Source: Aselliscus stoliczkanus (Eukaryota > Chordata > Mammalia > Chiroptera > Hipposideridae). Taken from it: a stretch of DNA of 64,000 bases. This document shows positions 23,504 to 34,890 of the stretch, one piece after another; the first letter of the stretch is position 1, and the number at the start of each line of letters is the position of its first letter. The stretch is taken from contig CM066731.1 of NCBI GenBank assembly GCA_033961575.1, positions 80,993,501 to 81,057,500 on the forward strand, in the 5' to 3' direction. A program made the translations under genes and the position numbers. The notes under the pieces are model-generated. The model saw only the letters and a program-made list of their open reading frames with translations, was not told the origin of the DNA and did not search any database.

Positions 23504-23602
23504 TTAAGTGCTGGTCTTGGGAAGCCAGCAGCCCCGGTTCGGGTCCCACATATGAGGGCCAAAAAAAAAAACCAAAAAAAAAAAAAAAAAAAAACCCCAA
23601 AA
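23504..23602 (+). mobile_element. A-tailed tRNA-derived SINE (family B), 5' truncated
   Basis: Starts inside the tRNA head (TTAAGTGCTGGTCTTGGGAA) and has the B-box GGTTCGGGTCC and CACATATGAGGGCC, then a 55-bp A-rich tail with C interruptions. An exact 12-bp target-site duplication AAATGCATTCTG flanks it (23492-23503 and 23603-23614). It lacks the GTGACACTGCCCTC segment of the other copies. Confidence 0.9.
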
Positions 23603-24689
23603 AAATGCATTCTGGGCACTGGCATCAATTCCACCTAGAATGGACAACCTGGACATGTGCAGATGGAGAGGACCACTCACCTCAGAGGGCAGTCTACCTC
23701 CACCACCATCTGAAATTTTACTGTTACTGATTAATTCCTTTGGGTTAATTACTGTTGTGTTTCCATGCTTTCCAGCAGGGATAAGACATTGTAGACCGAA
23801 GACCTGCACTGAGATGCCACATCCTCTCTGAGGATAATCATGGCATAGAAAGTTCAAGCATGGAGGTCCAAGCTCACTTACTATTTGAGGGATTATGGGA
23901 AGCTCTTTAATTCTGGAAACCTCCAGTTTTCTCATCTATGACTTGGGGAGAATATCACCCACCTTACAGGGTGTTGGGAGGGCTGAATATGAATACTATC
24001 CACCCTGAACCCAGCAGAGGGCCTGGAACAACCTGTGGATTTCCTTTTGGTGTTCCCACGAGAGTGAGAAAAGCATATGAATGTCCAGCACTCACTATGT
24101 ACTGGAAGCTGTGCTGTGTGCTTTGCTCATTCACCCGTGTAGGGTGCTATTGCACCCCCATTTTAAAAACTGAGGCTCACGGAGATTACAGAGCCAGCCC
24201 AAGGATGAAGAGGGCATGGGACGCATTGGCAGGATGTGACCTCTGCCCCACCCTGATCTGTGTACATCCAGGGGGGGTGTGTGAATGGAAATGCCCAAGA
24301 TGATGGGGGCTTAGCAGGATAGGAGAGGACTCACAGGATCACCTCCAACCCTGCAGGACCTTCCCACTGGGCAGCCCCTCTTACATCTGGCCTGCACACA
24401 CTCCCCATTGGCAGACTCACCTCATTTCTGTATATCGAGATGTGCTTCACCCTGAGCCCCTCCTGCCCTCAGCTGACCACATGGGCTCTCTCCAAAGCCA
24501 GAGCCAGGCAGCTCCTCTTCTGTGAAGGGCCAGGATTCAGTCAAGATCAAAGAGCAGGCTGCCTTATCAGACACGCTGCTCATTAAACTTTTACAGGCCA
24601 GACTCTATTATAAATGAGCTGTCTGTGCCACACTGCAGAGCACCTTCCCAGAGCTGAGAACCTGAGGCTCTGGGAGCCAGGAGAGCCTT

Positions 24690-24895
24690 TAGCAGAGCAG
24701 TCCGGGTGGAGAGTGGGCCTCTAGGGTCAAACGGCCCAGGTTCAAATCCCAGCTGTGAGTTGAGATGTGATTACTAGGAGAATGTCACTGGAGAAAGCAG
24801 CCAACCTCACTGTGCCTCTGTTTCCTCACTTAACAAGTGGGAGTGACACTGTCGCCTTCCTTATAGGGTGTTGATAAGGGTTACATGATATAATT
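24690..24895 (+). repeat. MIR SINE, near full length
   Basis: Contains GGTTCAAATCCCAGCTGTGA, GCCTCTGTTTCCTCACTTAA, GTTGATAAGGGTTACATGAT in MIR order. Confidence 0.75.
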
Positions 24896-25439
24896 CAGGT
24901 GGATAAACCCAGACTGCTGTGACCGCCCAGAGAGGGGAGGGGACCTGCCTGGAGGGGTTTCTAAGGGCCACCCACATCACCACAAGCCAAAGCTCTGCAT
25001 CTATTTATCTCTCAGTCCTCAGACAGCTATGGGAGGTTGGTGGCTGCCCTACAAACTACCTGGTCCCAGAGTCTTCTGGGCTTCATCTACCTGCTGTCCA
25101 GTTGCTCTAAAGAAGTGGTTAGCACATTTTAAGGAGCGCTCTCTGGAGACAGAGGGGACCGAGGACCCACGTGGGGAGAACGGACAAGGCCCCTGGTGGG
25201 AGACCCCCAGACTCTCCCAGGCAGACTTGCCCTTCGGAAGTCTTGTCTTTCCACGAGTCTCTGAAAAGAAGCACACATGTTTGCCAAGGGAGGAGAACAT
25301 TCTTTTCAAAACACAAACAAAGCCAGTTCTCTGTGAACTATGAACCTGTGTGTTGTGCCAAAAATGAAGAAGAAAATACCGATGTATCCTCCTGCCCCGC
25401 CTCGGTGACTGGCTGAAGACAGAGCGGTTGGGGCCTAGG

Positions 25440-25670
25440 ACAATGCAGGTGAGTTGCAGGCTAAGCAGGCGTGTGTTTATTAATCTCATGATGAGCTGGC
25501 GCAGCTTTTATGGGACACTGACCTTGGAAAAAGCCATCTTCAAATCCCCCTGGACTAGGAAGTTCATGAGCGCAGCCAGCAACAGCAAAGAAACTACATT
25601 CTTAGGTGAAGCACACCAGCGAAGGGGCAAAACATCCCCATTAATATGCAGTTGCTGGGACAAGGTGAGG
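25440..25670. promoter_or_regulatory. Candidate conserved non-coding island (intron 3)
   Basis: Repeat-free block with TTTATTAATCTCATGATGAG and CATCCCCATTAATATGCAG. Flanking DNA is more G/C-rich. Inference only. Confidence 0.22.
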
Positions 25671-27339
25671 TTCAGGCATCCTTAACAGCTCCCCCAGGGG
25701 GCTCTGGGTAATTTGCACGTGTGACAAAGTATACAGATGATGGTGGGCGGCGAAGGCCCTCACACCCACCAGCTGGCGTTCCCTCTCTTTCCTTAAAGTA
25801 CCTGGGCCCGTGTGTTGACTTTCCATGAATTGATAGCTAGCCCCAGAACCATCTGTCCCCAATGAGAGCCCCCCCTCTCTCCTTCTCTGCCCAGGATGGC
25901 CTTGGGCCGTGACCGCTGGAGCAGTGCCCACCACCTACAGCTCAGGATCAAGTGATCTTCAGGGGAGCGATTAACAGTGGTCAGGTCCAGAGCCAGGCAA
26001 GAGGAGAGAGGAGGGGACTGTCCTTCCCATGGTTGAAATGCTAAAGCTGTCCACTCCACCTGACCCCTCAAGTTTCCACCCCACTATGCTCACCTCCTTC
26101 TCCAAGCTGAGAATATGAATAGATCTGGGCCACCTTGTGGACACTGGCTCTGTGAATGGATGACGAAAAGGGACCAGGGGATTTTTAACTCCCCATGTTT
26201 CACAGTCGTCATCATTTAGAGAAAAGGCCCTATAGCTTGCTTGCTCTATGACTCCCGAAAGCCAACACACATCTCTGGGCCTGCTTTCTTGGGTATAAAA
26301 TAAGCAAGGTGGCCTGTCGTGGTCCCCAGACTCTGGCCTATTGGAGCCTGTAAACTAGCAGATGACTGGGGCTCACCCTAGTCTGAAAGAAACAGAACTT
26401 CTGGGGCAAGGGCCTAGAAATATGCATCTTTCAGACACACCCCAGTTCGGATTTGCAGCCAGATTTGGGGCGTGCTACATGAGATGGTCTCTGTAATGCT
26501 TCTGGGCTAGAAGCAGCTGGAATTGGTCCTCTCTGAAGCCCCAGGGCAGTGCTGGATGGGTAGGACCCCACAAGTAACACAGTGAGTTGAAGGTCGACCC
26601 CAGCCTCCTGAACCAAGAAGCATGGGTTTCTACTTTCCCCGCCAGGACACATGAGTGGGCCCCAGGCAGCCCACACTCCTGCTGTGTGACTGCATACACT
26701 GAGGAACCAGGGAGCTCCAGCTGGGGGCCCTGCCATGCCTCAACCTCTGTCCCCATGACACCCAATGAGCCAGTTTCCAAGGGGCAGGGGCCAGGATGGA
26801 GCCCAAAGTGCTCCTCTGCCGCTCGCAGTCACAGGCAATGGGGACACTGCAGGGCCTTCTCTTCTCACCTTTGAGAAAGGACTTGGGAGCCTCAGGGGGC
26901 AGGGGACAAGGGGCAGGGGTCCCCAGAGAACTCTGCCTGACCAGCAAGAACCACCCCCGCACCCATTTGTCTCTCCATCACCTGTGTTTACACAGATGAA
27001 AGATGCAGCACCAGGAGTCCCTGGCAGTGCCATTTTCCCTTCTGGAGCCAGCTGAGCATTAGTGAGCTCTGCAAGTCCTGTTGTGGGTTTGTAGCTCCAG
27101 ATGACGGGGGAAGAGTGGCTCTGCAGAGCCAAGGGAAGCTGGCCAGCTGGGCTGTGCGGGTCGGGTGTCCACATACTGAGCTCCGCCCCTGCTCCTCCCA
27201 CATGCGGCTGTCTGCTTGGAGTGGTGTTCGGTGTTTGGTCAGCCCTGGCCCTGCTCCCCTCCTGCCCAGGGACCACGATGACAGCTGTGGTACCCCACTT
27301 CTTCTGTCCATCCTCTAACTGCTCCCCCAGTTACCTTGA

Positions 27340-27570
27340 AAGTCAACCTCACCACTCTCTGCTTCTGGTTGCCAAAAGGATAAAGTCCAAATTCCTCAAC
27401 TGGGGGGAAAAGACCTCTCCTCTCTCCATCCCCCATGGTCTTTCTTCAGCCCAATATTCCCACCTTCCTATGTCACAGTCACCCAATAGCAGCCTCTTCC
27501 AAGGACTCACATGCCATGGCCTGCTTCTGCCATATGGGTCCCTTGGCCTGCAATGAATCCCTTCTCTGAT
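27340..27570 (+). repeat. L2 LINE fragment
   Basis: Contains TTGCCAAAAGGATAAAGTCC and CCTTGGCCTGCAATGAATCC in L2 3' order. Confidence 0.55.
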
Positions 27571-27579
27571 AGGCAAATG

Positions 27580-27790
27580 GAATAATAATAGGAATAATAA
27601 TCATTGTTATCATCTACTGAATGCTTTCAAATTCTCCTAAGTGCTTTACTTATATTACCCCAGTTCTCAAAGTAACTCAGTAGATGGGGCGGTTACCTTT
27701 ATTATGCCCTTTTACAGATGAGAAAACTGAAGTAAATTCCTTCAGGTTTGTCAGCTCCCCAAGGCTAGTGATTTCAGCACTGGGGTTCAA
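27580..27790 (-). repeat. MIR SINE fragment
   Basis: Contains ACTGAATGCTTTCAAATTC, AAGTGCTTTACTTATATTAC, CCTTTTACAGATGAGAAAAC in reverse MIR order. Confidence 0.75.
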
Positions 27791-28589
27791 GCCCAGTTAG
27801 CCTGGCAGTGACGGTGACAGCAGTGTTCCCTTGGGCCGGGGCAGGGACCAGGAGGCCCACGGTGGAGCTCTGCCTGAGCCCTGTGCATTGGTGCTCGGTC
27901 ACTGGACCATGAGAGTCAGTGGGCTGGGGTTCGGGCGCCTGAGCAGGGGCTGTGTGCGTGGAGCAGCAGTGGAGGCTCCAACTCGGGCTGACAGGAGACG
28001 ACACCACACCTCATTTGCTGTGCAACGTTTGTGTAATTAGACACATTTGGTGTCGGCGAGGAGGAGCGGTCTACAGCAGAGGCTTGATGGATCGGGTGTT
28101 CCACCAGGCTCCGACCACATTAATCACAGAAGCCAGAGCCATGGGGGCCGTCTTTCTCCTAGGCTTTGTCCTGTTTCCCACCTGGGGCACTGAGGGCAGG
28201 GGTGAAGGAGTGGGCTTTCCAGCACTTGCTTTGGCCCCTTGTGGCCTGGGTGGGGACCAACTGTCCTGAGGACAAAGTAGAGCCACCAGAAGCCCAGCCC
28301 AGCAGGATGTGGGGCTCTGGGAACACGCTGCTGCCCATCGCTGGGTGTTAACCAAGCATGCCCGCCGTGCAGGGTGACCTGTGAAAGCCGGTGCCTCTCT
28401 GAGCCTCTGTGTCTGCACCTGTAAGATGCAGGTTATAACCTCATCTCACAGAGCAATCGGGAACTGATACAGTACACTGGGCTCCAGGGCCGAGTCTGGC
28501 CCGCTGCAGGCCCCTCACTCATTATTGACACCCTTTACTGTATTCTACTTTGTTATGTCAGACTCACCACTGGGGCTAGGAGATCCCAA

Positions 28590-29157
28590 ATGAGCTGACT
28601 AATGACCTTCGGAGAGGTCCAGGTCCTGATCCCTGGAACCTGTGAATGTACTTTCTGTGGGGAAAGGGATACTGCAGATGTGGTTGGGTTAAGGATCTTG
28701 AGACAGGAAGGTTATCCTGGACTATCCCGTGGGCCCATAAAGCAATCACAGGTGTCCTTATGAGAGGAAGAGGGAGAAAACTACCACAGAAGAGGAGGAA
28801 AGCCATGTGAGTACAGAAGCAAGGGGAGAAAAGGCAATGTGAGGGCCGGCCGAGTGGTGTGGTGGTTAAGCGCTGGCTTGGGAAGCCAACGGCCCCGGTT
28901 CGGGTCCCACATATGAGGGCCAGTGACACTGCCCTCAAAAAAAAAAAAAAAAAAGGCAATGTGATAAGAGGTAGGTGTCAGGAGCCAAGGAAATGGATTC
29001 TCTGGAGCCCCAGAAGGAATGAGCTCTGCTGACAATTTGGCCGTAGGCCCGTACGACTTCCTTCAGACTTCTGACCTCCAGAATGACATACATTTGTACA
29101 CTGTTTTAACCCACTAAGGTTGAGGTAATTTGGTATAATGGCAACGGGAAACTAATG
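28590..29157 (-). repeat. MaLR-type LTR interrupted by a SINE
   Basis: Reverse order of MaLR LTR segments: GGAACCTGTGAATGTACTTT, AAGGATCTTGAGACAGGAAG, ACAGGTGTCCTTATGAGAGG, then after the SINE CCAGAATGACATACATTTGT and GGTAATTTGGTATAATGGCA. It is an ancient non-coding retroviral LTR; a family B SINE at 28843-28950 splits it. Confidence 0.7.
28843..28950 (+). mobile_element. Full-length tRNA-derived SINE (family B)
   Basis: Starts GGGCCGGCCGAGTGG, has A-box-like GTGGTTAAGCGC, B-box GGTTCGGGTCC, then CACATATGAGGGCC, GTGACACTGCCCTC and a pure A tail. An exact 14-bp target-site duplication AAAAGGCAATGTGA flanks it (28829-28842 and 28951-28964). Confidence 0.93.
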
Positions 29158-29474
29158 CACCGCCCTTCAAGTCTAGTGAAAAGAGCCATCGGGCCAGTGA
29201 CAAGATCATTTGCACAGGCCCGCTGGCCTCCTCTGCTACCTGCCATCATCCTTTCTACTTCTCCAGGTGCTCTGCCCACTCTCTGCCCCTCAGTGGTCAG
29301 GAAGAACGCAAGCCCAGAGAGGGACCATGACCTGTGTCCAACCCATAGCTAGTGAGTGGCAAAGTCTGGAGAGGACTCAGGGGTGGCCTCCTGGCCACAG
29401 CTCCCTATTAGCACAAGGAAGGACAACATTAAGGGTCCCCTCATTCAGCGACAAGGCCCTGACTGCAGCCAGAG

Positions 29475-29655
29475 CATCTCAAACCTGAGCCTGCAGCAAC
29501 ATCACCTGAGGGCGTGTTAAATACAGATGGCGGACCCCACCCCAGAGTCTCTGGCTCAGCAGGCTGGGCCAGGGCCTGAGAGCCTGCATCAGAGCAGATT
29601 CTCAGGGGACACTGATGCTGCTGGTTCAGAAATCTGGGGGACCACTAACCTGGGG
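29475..29655 (+). repeat. MER5A-type hAT MITE
   Basis: Contains CAACATCACCTGAGGGCGTG, GACCCCACCCCAGAGTCTCT and ACACTGATGCTGCTGGTTCA, the MER5A order. Confidence 0.7.
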
Positions 29656-29789
29656 CCAGTGCCTAACAAAGAACGGTATGTGCTTTCAAGAAGAAATTGG
29701 TTGGACCCATCCAGGGGTCCTGGGGTCACACATGTGTCGAAGAGAGGGGCCAGCATGTGGTTGAGGGGCTGGGCTCAGGGGGCTGTAAT

Positions 29790-30090
29790 TAGATTTCTAA
29801 CTCTCCCAGTCCCTAAGTGGGTGACCCTGATGCTCAGGCATTATACCCCTCTGTGCTGCCTCAGCTCCTTCATCTATAAACGTGCATCCTAGGGCCAGCC
29901 GAGTGGCGTGGTGGTTAAGCGCTGGCTTGGAAAGCTAGCGGCCCCGGTTCGGGTCCCACATATGAGGGCCAGTGACACTGCCCTCAAGAAAAAAAAAAAC
30001 CCAAAAAAAAAAACCCAAAAAAAACAAAAACGTGCATCCTACAGGGTTGTTGAGAGGATTAAGAGAAATAAACACGTGAAGTGTTTACAA
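29790..30090 (+). repeat. MIR SINE split by a family B SINE
   Basis: The left part ends GCCTCAGCTCCTTCATCTAT (29790-29891) and the right part resumes with ACAGGGTTGTTGAGAGGATT (from 30041). The two halves together make a continuous MIR. Confidence 0.75.
29892..30027 (+). mobile_element. Full-length tRNA-derived SINE (family B)
   Basis: Starts AGGGCCAGCCGAGTGGCG, has GTGGTTAAGCGC, GGTTCGGGTCC, GTGACACTGCCCTC and a tail of A runs broken by CCC. An exact 14-bp target-site duplication AAACGTGCATCCTA flanks it (29878-29891 and 30028-30041). Confidence 0.93.
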
Positions 30091-30859
30091 CAATCACAAG
30101 GTTACAATTCATTCAACAATTAGCATTTGCAATGGTGGGGTCTTCTTATATCTCTGTCATTGCCCCTAGGTATGTGGGGAGATGTGAGCCCAGATGTTCA
30201 CCTGCAGAGTGAGACAAATCTACATACACACTCCCTCCAAGGAGCCCTCAGCATTGCTCACGTCTCCCACTAGCACTGGGCTCCTTGCAGGGAGCACTTC
30301 ACGGCAGGCCTGCTGTGCCCAGGACCCTGGTCACTGAACAAGACAAACATTTCTCAGAAAACTGGCATTTCCACCCCCACCCCCCTTTCTAGACAGGAAC
30401 TCAGCTCCCTCAATACGCGTGGGATTCTCAGATGCCACCAGCTGAGCAATTTTCGGTGATCCACTAGCTCCAAATGTATGCACCTTCCAGAAGCTGCTGA
30501 AGCCATAGTCTCAGTCACCTGCAGCTGGAGGGTCCCGGGAGGTGGGCAGAGGGCTAACGTGGGCACAAAGCTGCCAGCAGCAGGTCCTAGTCAAGTGAGA
30601 ACTTGCTACATTCACTGAAATAAAATGAAAAGTTCCCAACGTGTTGAACGACACTGGCGACAATGTCCAAATCTGGGACAGTTTGAAGAACACAGTAAAC
30701 AGTGATAACCAGAGAGTATAATTCACAGAATAACACAAATACCCATGCATTTATTGGAAATAAAGAAATGGGAGGAGGGGCAGCTCTTCCTTGTAGTAGA
30801 ATTCCGATGGATAAATGTGGAAGGAATGATGGAAATGAAAAGCACCACTTGGCAAACAC

Positions 30860-31045
30860 TAGTAATTCCTGCTTCTGACAAGAGTCATCAATGGATGTTA
30901 CAGTTTAGTGGGTGAAGATACAAGGAGAAACAGGATATTTACATATTACCGAAATATTTAATTACATAGGGCCCAACTTTAAAGTGGACAAATTCACCTG
31001 AACCAAGTGACCAAAATTAATCCCCAGTGATGAGACGCATTGCCG
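30860..31045. promoter_or_regulatory. Candidate conserved non-coding island (intron 3)
   Basis: Unique A/T-rich block with GGATATTTACATATTACCG, AATATTTAATTACATAGGG and CCAAAATTAATCC, about 1.8 kb upstream of exon 3 sequence on the map (downstream in the intron). Inference only. Confidence 0.25.
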
Positions 31046-31214
31046 TGATGTGCTGCCTGCCACTATGCACCAGGCCGGGCACAACACCTCTTTTATTATT
31101 ATTCCCCAAAGTGTACATTCTGAATTCAGTCATGAGGCACCATCAGGCAAACCCAAACTGAGGACGTTTTCATTAGTAACTGGCCTGCCCTCTTCCAAAG
31201 TGTCGAGGTCATTA

Positions 31215-31500
31215 AAGACAAGAGAGCAATTGCCCTGGATGAAAGATGGCTAAGGAGATAAGACAACTCAATACGAAGTCTGGATCCTGAACCAGAGGAA
31301 AAAAGGCATCAGTGGGCAACTGGCCAGATTTGGTTAAGATTTGTAGGTTAGTTCATAACAATGTTATCAGTGTTTGGTTATATACAACGTTAACTTTTGA
31401 GGAATTGGGGGGAAGGTATAATGGAAATCTTTGTACTATTTTTGCAACTGTTTTTATACGAAATTATTTCAAAGTAAAAGATATTTAAAAAATAAATAAG
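31215..31500 (+). repeat. Old L1/HAL1-type 3' end
   Basis: Contains AATGTTATCAGTGTTTGGTT, GGGGGGAAGGTATAATGG, TTTGTACTATTTTTGCAACT and AATTATTTCAAAGTAAAAG before an A-rich end, the order of an old L1 3' terminus. Confidence 0.65.
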
Positions 31501-31639
31501 AGTACCAGGTTTGCTGTCTTGGGGAGACAATGGGTACCCAGACATAGGAGTCACCTGAGGGCTGAGACAACTTCTCAGTCACCTGTCCCCCGACTAGCTA
31601 GTGTTTGCCTTGAACACAGTGAATGCTCAGCAAGTAGTT

Positions 31640-32060
31640 ACTGACTTCATTGGAACGGGAGCTGGGAGAGGCAGGAGGGTTTGTCCTCCACGAGCAGAAC
31701 ATGTGGAGAGGGCTGTGCACTCAGCAAACAACAGCAAACAATGATCGTGCAACTATCATGCGTGTGCTAGCCATTGTCCATGGGGGAATGAGAGGGCAGC
31801 CCAGAGCCTGCTGGGAGGCAGGGATGAAACATTATTCTGGTGCAGTCGTGCAGTGGGGATCCAGTGGAAAGCCTCACTCAGTGTGGGGGACCCAGTGCCC
31901 CCAGGAGGAGGTGGCTCCTGAGCTGAGGTTTAGAGGATCTGTGGGAGGTGGCCAGGAGGAGGAGGCATTCACTCTAGGCTTGCTGGGCAGCAGGAGCTGA
32001 GTCACAGGGACATATGACAGGGTCATGTGTGCTGGAAACACAAACAACAACTTGGACAGG
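31640..32060 (-). repeat. L2 LINE fragment
   Basis: Contains AGGAGGTGGCTCCTGAGCTG with a following GAGGTTTAGAGGATCTGTGG, in reverse L2 order; diverged. Confidence 0.45.
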
Positions 32061-32851
32061 TGAGGTGGCTGGGTCAAGAGGGGCATAGGGCCAAATGATC
32101 TTTTGCAGTAGATCCCCTCCAAGGCAGGTGTGGGAAAGAGCAGAGGTGTTGGGGGTGAGGGGAAGGTTTTGGTCTCTCTTCTAGAAGCAGGAGAATGGGG
32201 TAGCAAGAGCACAGGTCTTTAGGACATAAAAACCAAGAAAAGTGACACCAGCTACAGGCTTTAAGGCACCAGGTGGGAATGTAGAAGGGCAGATTAGGTA
32301 CAGCGAGACAGCACTGATGACTCACCCATCTACCTAGGGTTCTCAAGGCAGGGAGTAGGACGAGGCCCCAAAGCATAACTTTGAGCTTGTCCTTATCAGT
32401 AAGGTGACTCTATAATTTAGTGTCTAAATTGGGATACCTGAGAGAGTCAAAGGGGCGCTATGAATTATTATGCTGGAACAACATATAACAAGGGTCACCA
32501 TACTTATAAGGGACCTGTGACATGGAGGGGGCTCCCACTGTATGTGTGAGTAAAGAGCCCCACAGTGCTCATGGATACACCAGGTGAGTCTACAGCCTTG
32601 GAAGTGGTGATGTGTGAGACAGCAGTGCTTCCATCTCAGGTAACCAGAGGGTAGCTGGGTGTTCACATCCCACCCACACCGTCACACAGGTCACAGATGA
32701 GTGCACTTGTGGGTGGCAAAGGTGGCTGCTCAGGATGATGCAGATCAGCAACTCCAAAAAGACAGGCAGAGGCAGGGGAGGTGGCCGAGGCTGGCAGGCC
32801 AGCCTCCCTAGCGGCAGGGACCCCCATGCCGGGATGGCAGGCAGAACTTAC

Positions 32852-32957
32852 CCGTGCACGCTGTGGACAGAGTGAGGCTCGTAATGGTACCTTCCCTCTT
32901 GATGTCTCATGTCAATCGGTAAGGGCGCATGGAACGGTGGCAAAAGGTGCTGCGGCA
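32852..32957 (-). CDS. GLI2: GLI2 coding exon 3 (N-terminal region, about residues 50-85)
   Basis: This 106-bp exon encodes the stretch that starts VPQHLLPPFHAPLPIDMRHQ and continues EGRYHYEPHSVHSVHG. It is part of the N-terminal repressor region of GLI2, which dampens activation by the full-length protein. On the minus strand it is preceded by a pyrimidine-rich tract ending CTGCACAG and followed by the donor GTAAGT (complement at 32846-32851). It starts at codon position 2 and ends after position 2, so its last two bases (GG) join the first base of exon 4 to complete a glycine codon. From memory, human GLI2 has Gly where this sequence has Ser in VHSVHG; everything else in the exon looks unchanged. 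The nearest upstream exon is not in the window, so the upstream intron exceeds 31 kb. Confidence 0.97.
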
Positions 32958-33404
32958 CTGTGCAGGGGGAGAGAGAAACAGGACTTCAAAACCTTTTCCC
33001 CTCCCTCAAAAAGCAATTTTCAAAAGGCTTTAAAGCTCAATGAATTTCAGAGCAAGAGCGGTCAGGACAGGGGCTCCCAGGTGCTTCGGCTATCACACGC
33101 CCATGAAGGGGGATGAATAAATAATCAAAGTCAGCCCGAGAATCCTACATCTTTCACATAAAAGATCCCCAACCGTGTTCTTGACAAAGACAAGCAGCTA
33201 AGCGCTCTTTGAACTCAGGGAGATTACAGGCTGGGCTGCAAATCAGGGCTGACAGAGCCGACAGGCTTTTGCCCAGCCTGGCCTTGGTAGCGGCTCCAGC
33301 ACCCTCAGGTTATGGCATCCACACAGGCTGGCAATATTTACCTAGAACCATCTGTGAAGCCAAGGCCCACTCCAGCTGCAGCCAGAGGACACCTTTGTGG
33401 GTCT

Positions 33405-33665
33405 GTTAATTCTCCAGCTCTTAATATTAATTACTGACCCCAAGTGTTCTGGCGGTGCTTCCAAGATGCAAATACCAACTTGTGAGCATCAGTTTCCAGA
33501 GGTGAGTCAGCCCCCTGTCTGCACTTGGCCTGCCCTCAACAAATCATCATGATAATTGTAGGATGCTCTTTGCTTATTAAAAAAAAAAAAAATTCCTGGG
33601 TACCCTGGAGTAAAACATAATTATAGGCTCTAGGAAAACAAGGCTCTTTAAAAAGTAGTTAGACT
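33405..33665. promoter_or_regulatory. Candidate regulatory island upstream of exon 3
   Basis: Repeat-free A/T-rich block 450-700 bp upstream of exon 3 in the transcript. It contains TTAATTA (33427-33433), a perfect AP-1 site TGAGTCA (33503-33509), ATCATCATGATAATTG and CATAATTATAGG. Function is inference. Confidence 0.33.
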
Positions 33666-33894
33666 GAGAAAAGGGCTAAGAAGTGATTTCTCAGTCAACT
33701 CTCACTCAGGCAGAGGGCCGCGGGCCAGTAGGAATCGGTGGTGAGTGAATTGCTGACTAGTTTAAAGAAATGGTTTGTTTAACATGCGTACAGGTCAGCC
33801 TGCCTGTCAGGGCTACTGTAATAAATGCATACAAATAATGCTTCTAACTGTTTCTATGCAAACAGATTCTGGTACCATATTGTAAACATGATGA

Positions 33895-34325
33895 ATTCTT
33901 ATTTTTATTGTGGTAATATATATATATATATAACAGAAATTTTACCTTTTTAACCATTTTAAGTGTACAGTTAAGTGCATTCACATTGTTGTGCAATCAT
34001 CACCACCATCAATCCACGAGGCTGTTTTCATCTTCCCAAACTGACACTCTGTCCCCATGAAACACTAACTCCCCATCTCCCCCATCTGCCAACCACCACT
34101 GTACTTCCTTTCTCTATGAACTTGACTCCTCTAGGGACCTCATGAGTGGAAGTACAGTATTTGTCGTCTTGTGACTGGCTTATTTCACTTAACATGTCCC
34201 CAAGGTTCATCCATCACACCAGGTGTCCGATTTTCCTTTAAGGCTGAATAAGCCTTATGGATATGCTGCATTCTGGTTATCCATTCATCCCTTGATGGAC
34301 ATCTGGTTTGAATGCTATAAATTCT
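33895..34325. repeat. L1 LINE fragment
   Basis: The order TTTTAACCATTTTAAGTGTA, TTGTTGTGCAATCATCACCA, CATCTTCCCAAACTGACACT, CTGGCTTATTTCACTTAACA and AAGGTTCATCCATCACACC is that of a mammalian L1 untranslated-region fragment. A short (AT)n run lies at 33916-33932. Confidence 0.75.
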
Positions 34326-34749
34326 TAACAAGAAGAAACTTTTCCCCTGCTATTTTAACCTTAATTTTTACACATTCAATTTTATCTTCATAATTCCACA
34401 ATACTGGTATTTTCCTTGGGGATTGGGAACATAGAAAGCAAATCTTCTCAGTCTGATTAAATCAATTTGCCAAACCAGACTCCACAAATCTTGGGTTCAA
34501 AGAGGAGTTGGGCTCTGAAAACGGAGGGCCAGCGCTGCCTGTTCCACACAGGAGACACACGGGGCTGTCTGGAACACCCCCGGGACAGGGGGAGGGGCAG
34601 CAGGGAGCTAGCACTCAGTTCCCCAGAGATGCAGGAAAGGGCCTTTATGGGTTTTTTAATGTGGCCCAGTAGACCAGATTACAGTATTATTTACAAATAA
34701 ACATGGTTTGCTTTTGTCTATTTCTGAATGTTTCTCTGCATATCCAAAA

Positions 34750-34890
34750 GCCCCTTGAGGTAGCCAGGGGGTGGGTGTTACTGCACCCATTTCACAGATG
34801 AGGAAACGGGGCCAAGGGTGATTTCAGCTAAGTCACAAGGCTGAGAAAAACAAGAGTCAAGAGGAGAATCCAAGGCCCTGGACAGCTGGC
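34750..34890 (-). repeat. MIR fragment
   Basis: Contains GCACCCATTTCACAGATGAG, GAAACGGGG and GCTAAGTCACAAGGCTGAG in reverse MIR order. Confidence 0.6.

Larger units (their letters stand above)
11816..32851 (-). other. GLI2: GLI2 intron 3
   Basis: A 21.0-kb intron between exons 3 and 4. Contents listed separately are a SINE, MIR, L2, L1 and MaLR fragments, three A-tailed SINEs, a 28-bp tandem duplication and some repeat-free islands. Unlisted stretches such as 13200-14400, 14950-15890, 17800-19200 and 22120-22700 show only unique sequence or weak repeat relics, with no coding or RNA gene signal. Confidence 0.93.

Noticed and set aside
28861..28915. tRNA-like A and B boxes in the A-tailed elements
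   Set aside because: They are promoter relics of SINEs with A-tails and target duplications, not functional tRNA genes; the cloverleaf stems are not maintained.
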